7,702 bases of DNA from an uncultured Gaiellaceae bacterium (GTDB taxonomy: Bacteria; Actinomycetota; Thermoleophilia; Gaiellales; Gaiellaceae), in contig CATPAS010000368.1 in assembly GCA_955652075.1 (NCBI GenBank), positions 1 through 7,702 of the forward strand, written 5' to 3'. A program made the position numbers and the translations under genes. Positions within the stretch are counted from its first letter, which is position 1, and every line of letters starts with the position of its first letter. Below are positions 6,443 through 7,702 of the stretch, in pieces. The notes beneath the pieces are model-generated. The model searched no databases, had not been told where the DNA came from, and saw only the letters and a list, made by a program, of their open reading frames with translations.

Positions 6443-6627
6443 TCGTTTGCCACAGGATTTGCCGCAGGAAAGGAAAAGCCCGCCGGCTCACTGTAGTGGC
6501 GTTCGGCCAGTCTCACTAGCTTTTGAAAGTAAGAAAATTCATCGACCGCGGGTACAACGAAAACGTTCGGCGAACCCTTCTGGTTCCGCTCCAGGAGCGG
6601 GATTTCGGGGTTTGCGGGCCTCCCCAC
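6439..6627 (-). CDS. Possible 62-residue small protein upstream of the cyclase
   Basis: A frame from GTG 6627 to TGA 6439-6441 that overlaps the cyclase start codon as ATGA, the usual arrangement of translationally coupled genes. The residues look protein-like (NVFVVPAVDEFSYFQKLVRLAERHYSEP) with a good share of hydrophobic and aromatic positions. Against it: GC at third codon positions is only about 60 percent, well below the neighbouring genes, the frame crosses several palindromes and the likely rpsL promoter, and AAAGG directly abuts the start with no spacing. It may be a small coupled protein, a leader frame, or chance. No family recognised. Confidence 0.25.
   Translation of the reverse strand: MGRPANPEIPLLERNQKGSPNVFVVPAVDEFSYFQKLVRLAERHYSEPAGFSFPAANPVANE
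6565..6612. repeat. Cluster of nested palindromes upstream of the rpsL promoter
   Basis: GTTCG-G-CGAAC (6565-6575) is followed by CCGCTCC-A-GGAGCGG (6586-6600). An outer pair, AACCC (6573-6577) with GGGTT (6608-6612), encloses the second. GAACC (6572-6576) can also pair with GGTTC (6582-6586), so alternative structures compete. It ends at the putative -35 box, which suits an operator or regulator-binding region. This is sequence symmetry only; no known regulator site was recognised. Confidence 0.45.
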
Positions 6628-6640
6628 CTTTCGCTACCAT
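6612..6640 (+). promoter_or_regulatory. Putative sigma-70-type promoter for rpsL
   Basis: TTGCGG (6612-6617) and TACCAT (6635-6640) are separated by 17 bases. They share three of six bases with TTGACA and four of six with TATAAT. Transcription would begin near 6647, giving a leader of about 65 bases before rpsL. The spacing is good and the boxes are weak, so this is a plausible call, not a firm one. Confidence 0.4.
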
Positions 6641-6653
6641 GCCTCGTCCGGTT

Positions 6654-6678
6654 GGTAGGGCCATCGGCCCCGCCGACC
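6654..6678 (+). promoter_or_regulatory. Stem-loop in the rpsL leader
   Basis: GGGCC-ATC-GGCCC (6658-6670) forms a five-pair stem with a three-base loop. GGT (6654-6656) and ACC (6676-6678) can extend it across an internal loop. It lies between the putative promoter and the Shine-Dalgarno and lacks a T-run, so it does not look like a terminator. It could act in autogenous control or mRNA stability; that is inference. Confidence 0.35.
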
Positions 6679-6703
6679 GTTGCTGTGTGAGAAGAGTCTT
6701 TCC

Positions 6704-6710
6704 AGGAGGT
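6704..6710 (+). promoter_or_regulatory. Ribosome binding site of rpsL
   Basis: AGGAGGT, a near-complete anti-16S match, ends two bases before ATG 6713. It settles the rpsL start over an in-frame upstream codon at 6680, which would add 11 residues unlike any S12. Confidence 0.85.
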
Positions 6711-6712
6711 TC

Positions 6713-7084
6713 ATGCCCACCGTCAACCAACTCGTCCGCAAGGGTCGCGCCCTCCAGAAGGGGAAGACGAAGACCCCTGCCCTCGGCGGAGCGCCGCAGA
6801 AGCGCGGCGTCTGCACTCGCGTGTTCACGCACACCCCGAAGAAGCCGAACTCGGCGCTTCGGAAGGTCGCGCGCGTCCGCCTGACGAACCAGATGGAGGT
6901 CACGACCTACATTCCGGGCGAGGGCCACAATCTCCAGGAGCACTCCGTCGTCCTCGTCCGAGGCGGCCGCGTCAAGGACCTGCCGGGCGTCCGGTACAAG
7001 GTCATCCGCGCGGCGCTGGACACGGCCGGAGTTAGCGACCGCAAGCAGGGCCGTTCCAAGTACGGCGCGAAAAAGGGTTCCTAA
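6713..7084 (+). CDS. rpsL: 30S ribosomal protein S12
   Basis: Encodes 123 residues, the normal length for bacterial S12, opening [13 protein letters not shown]12 sits at the decoding centre of the small subunit and helps control accuracy. Conserved blocks are all present: [21 protein letters not shown] (31-51), [13 protein letters not shown] (69-81) and [12 protein letters not shown] (84-95). Lys43, Lys88 and Pro91, positions where changes give streptomycin resistance or dependence in other bacteria, have the usual wild-type residues. Asp89 is the residue that is methylthiolated in E. coli. The stop overlaps the rpsG start as TAATG, so the two are translationally coupled. It is the first gene of the str operon here, with its own putative promoter and no rpoC directly upstream. 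Confidence 0.99.
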   Translation: MPTVNQLVRKGRALQKGKTKTPALGGAPQKRGVCTRVFTHTPKKPNSALRKVARVRLTNQMEVTTYIPGEGHNLQEHSVVLVRGGRVKDLPGVRYKVIRAALDTAGVSDRKQGRSKYGAKKGS

Positions 7085-7554
7085 TGCCGCGCCGTGCTGA
7101 CGTCCAGGCCCGGCCGATCGAGCCGGATCCCGTTTACAACTCGCCTCTCGTGACGCAGGTGATCAACAAGGTGATGACCGCCGGCAAGAAGTCGACCGCC
7201 GAGCAGATCGTCTACAGCGCGCTCGAGCGAATCGGCGAGAAGACGGGCAAGCCGCCGGTCGAGGTGCTGGAGCAGGCGGTGAAGACCGTCACGCCCGTGC
7301 TCGAGGTGAAGAGCCGCCGCGTCGGCGGCGCGAACTACCAGGTGCCCGTCGAGGTGCCGCAGCGCCGCGCGCGCACGCTCGCGGTGCGCTGGCTGGTGGA
7401 CTTCGCGCGCAGCCGCCGGGAGAAGGGCATGATCGAGAAGCTTTCCAACGAGATCCTGGACGCGCTGAACCAGCAGGGCGGCGCCTTCAAGCGCAAGGAC
7501 GACGTCTACCGGATGGCGCAGGCCAACAAGGCCTTCGCGCACTACAGGTGGTAG
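7084..7554 (+). CDS. rpsG: 30S ribosomal protein S7
   Basis: Encodes 156 residues, the standard S7 length, opening [21 protein letters not shown]7 starts assembly of the 30S head by binding the 3' domain of 16S rRNA and contacts the E-site tRNA. Typical blocks are visible: [22 protein letters not shown] (23-44), [17 protein letters not shown] (75-91), [10 protein letters not shown] (102-111) and [21 protein letters not shown] at the C-terminus. AAAAAGGG (7070-7077) gives a ribosome site six bases before the ATG, inside the end of rpsL. The one-base overlap leaves no rpsL-rpsG spacer, so the S7 repressor site used in E. coli cannot be present in that form. Confidence 0.99.
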   Translation: MPRRADVQARPIEPDPVYNSPLVTQVINKVMTAGKKSTAEQIVYSALERIGEKTGKPPVEVLEQAVKTVTPVLEVKSRRVGGANYQVPVEVPQRRARTLAVRWLVDFARSRREKGMIEKLSNEILDALNQQGGAFKRKDDVYRMAQANKAFAHYRW

Positions 7555-7559
7555 CGGCC

Positions 7560-7702
7560 ATGGCGATCGACACCAAGAGCGCCATCGCTCTCGACCGCGT
7601 CCGGAACATCGGGATCATGGCCCACATCGACGCGGGCAAGACGACGACGACCGAGCGGATCCTCTACTACACCGGCCGCACCCACAAGATGGGCGAGGTG
7701 CA
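7560..7702 (+). CDS. fusA: Elongation factor G, N-terminal fragment
   Basis: The first 47 codons of fusA; the gene runs off the window. EF-G is the GTPase that drives translocation of tRNA and mRNA on the ribosome. [20 protein letters not shown] (15-34) contains the G1/P-loop AHIDAGKT (21-28) typical of EF-G, and [12 protein letters not shown] follows as in other EF-Gs. The ATG is five bases after the rpsG stop, with AGGTGG (7546-7551) eight bases upstream serving as the ribosome site. Its place after rpsG is the conserved str-operon order, and tuf would be expected next outside the window. Confidence 0.98.
   Translation, partial: MAIDTKSAIALDRVRNIGIMAHIDAGKTTTTERILYYTGRTHKMGEV

Larger units (their letters stand above)
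6443..6712. other. Divergent control region between the cyclase and the str operon
   Basis: About 270 bases between two divergent genes, with a less GC-rich core (about 6515-6565) that contrasts with the flanking coding DNA. It holds a cluster of palindromes, a putative rpsL promoter, a leader hairpin and the rpsL Shine-Dalgarno, listed separately, plus the doubtful minus-strand small frame. I could not pick a convincing promoter for the cyclase on the minus strand. Confidence 0.6.

Noticed and set aside
6443..6712. tRNA-like or riboswitch-like fold in the divergent region (GGTTCCGCTCC resembles a T-arm)
   Set aside because: No matching acceptor stem, anticodon arm or known riboswitch core could be found around it.
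7081..7542. Minus-strand frame opposite rpsG
   Set aside because: It mirrors a conserved ribosomal protein gene and has a repetitive Leu/His/Arg-rich translation.

Overview
The window is GC-rich, densely coding bacterial DNA. It carries the start of a str operon (rpsL, rpsG, fusA) and a set of genes that together suggest a high-GC soil actinobacterium, most likely of the Thermoleophilia (Gaiellales/Solirubrobacterales) type. That placement is an inference from gene content, codon use and synteny; there is no rRNA or marker tree to confirm it. Base 1 looks like the end of a contig, because the sequence opens with a near-perfect fold-back repeat that interrupts a reading frame.

Layout. (1) 8-649 (+): a 5'-truncated gene with a SurA/parvulin-foldase-like look. 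(2) 731-3780 (+): three tightly packed genes that probably form one operon: a small single-pass membrane-anchored protein, an HTTM-domain multi-pass membrane protein, and a GT-C glycosyltransferase of the polyprenol-phosphomannose-dependent MptA/MptB type. (3) 3883-4386 (+): a secreted protein of an unnamed family, which converges on and overlaps by 11 bases with (4) 4376-5167 (-), a cupin/AraC-type transcription regulator. (5) 5229-5275: a compact palindromic repeat built of GGAC/GTCC half-sites. (6) 5276-6442 (-): a membrane-anchored GAF-GGDEF diguanylate cyclase with an intact product-inhibition site. A doubtful 62-codon reading frame (6439-6627, -) overlaps its start by ATGA. (7) 6443-6712: the divergent control region, with palindromes, a plausible rpsL promoter and a leader hairpin. 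(8) 6713-7702 (+): rpsL, rpsG (start overlapping the rpsL stop as TAATG) and the first 47 codons of fusA, which runs off the window.

How the genes fit together. The str operon is core translation machinery. The 731-3780 cassette appears to work at the membrane: HTTM proteins and GT-C mannosyltransferases are both polytopic, and the small partner places a cysteine-containing domain outside the cell. No known pathway joins the three, so it is the best candidate here for an uncharacterised system. The cyclase would make c-di-GMP in response to a ligand of its GAF domain. The AraC-type regulator probably binds a small ligand and may act on a neighbour, but its targets cannot be read from the sequence. 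No tRNA, rRNA, CRISPR array, transposase or phage gene was seen.
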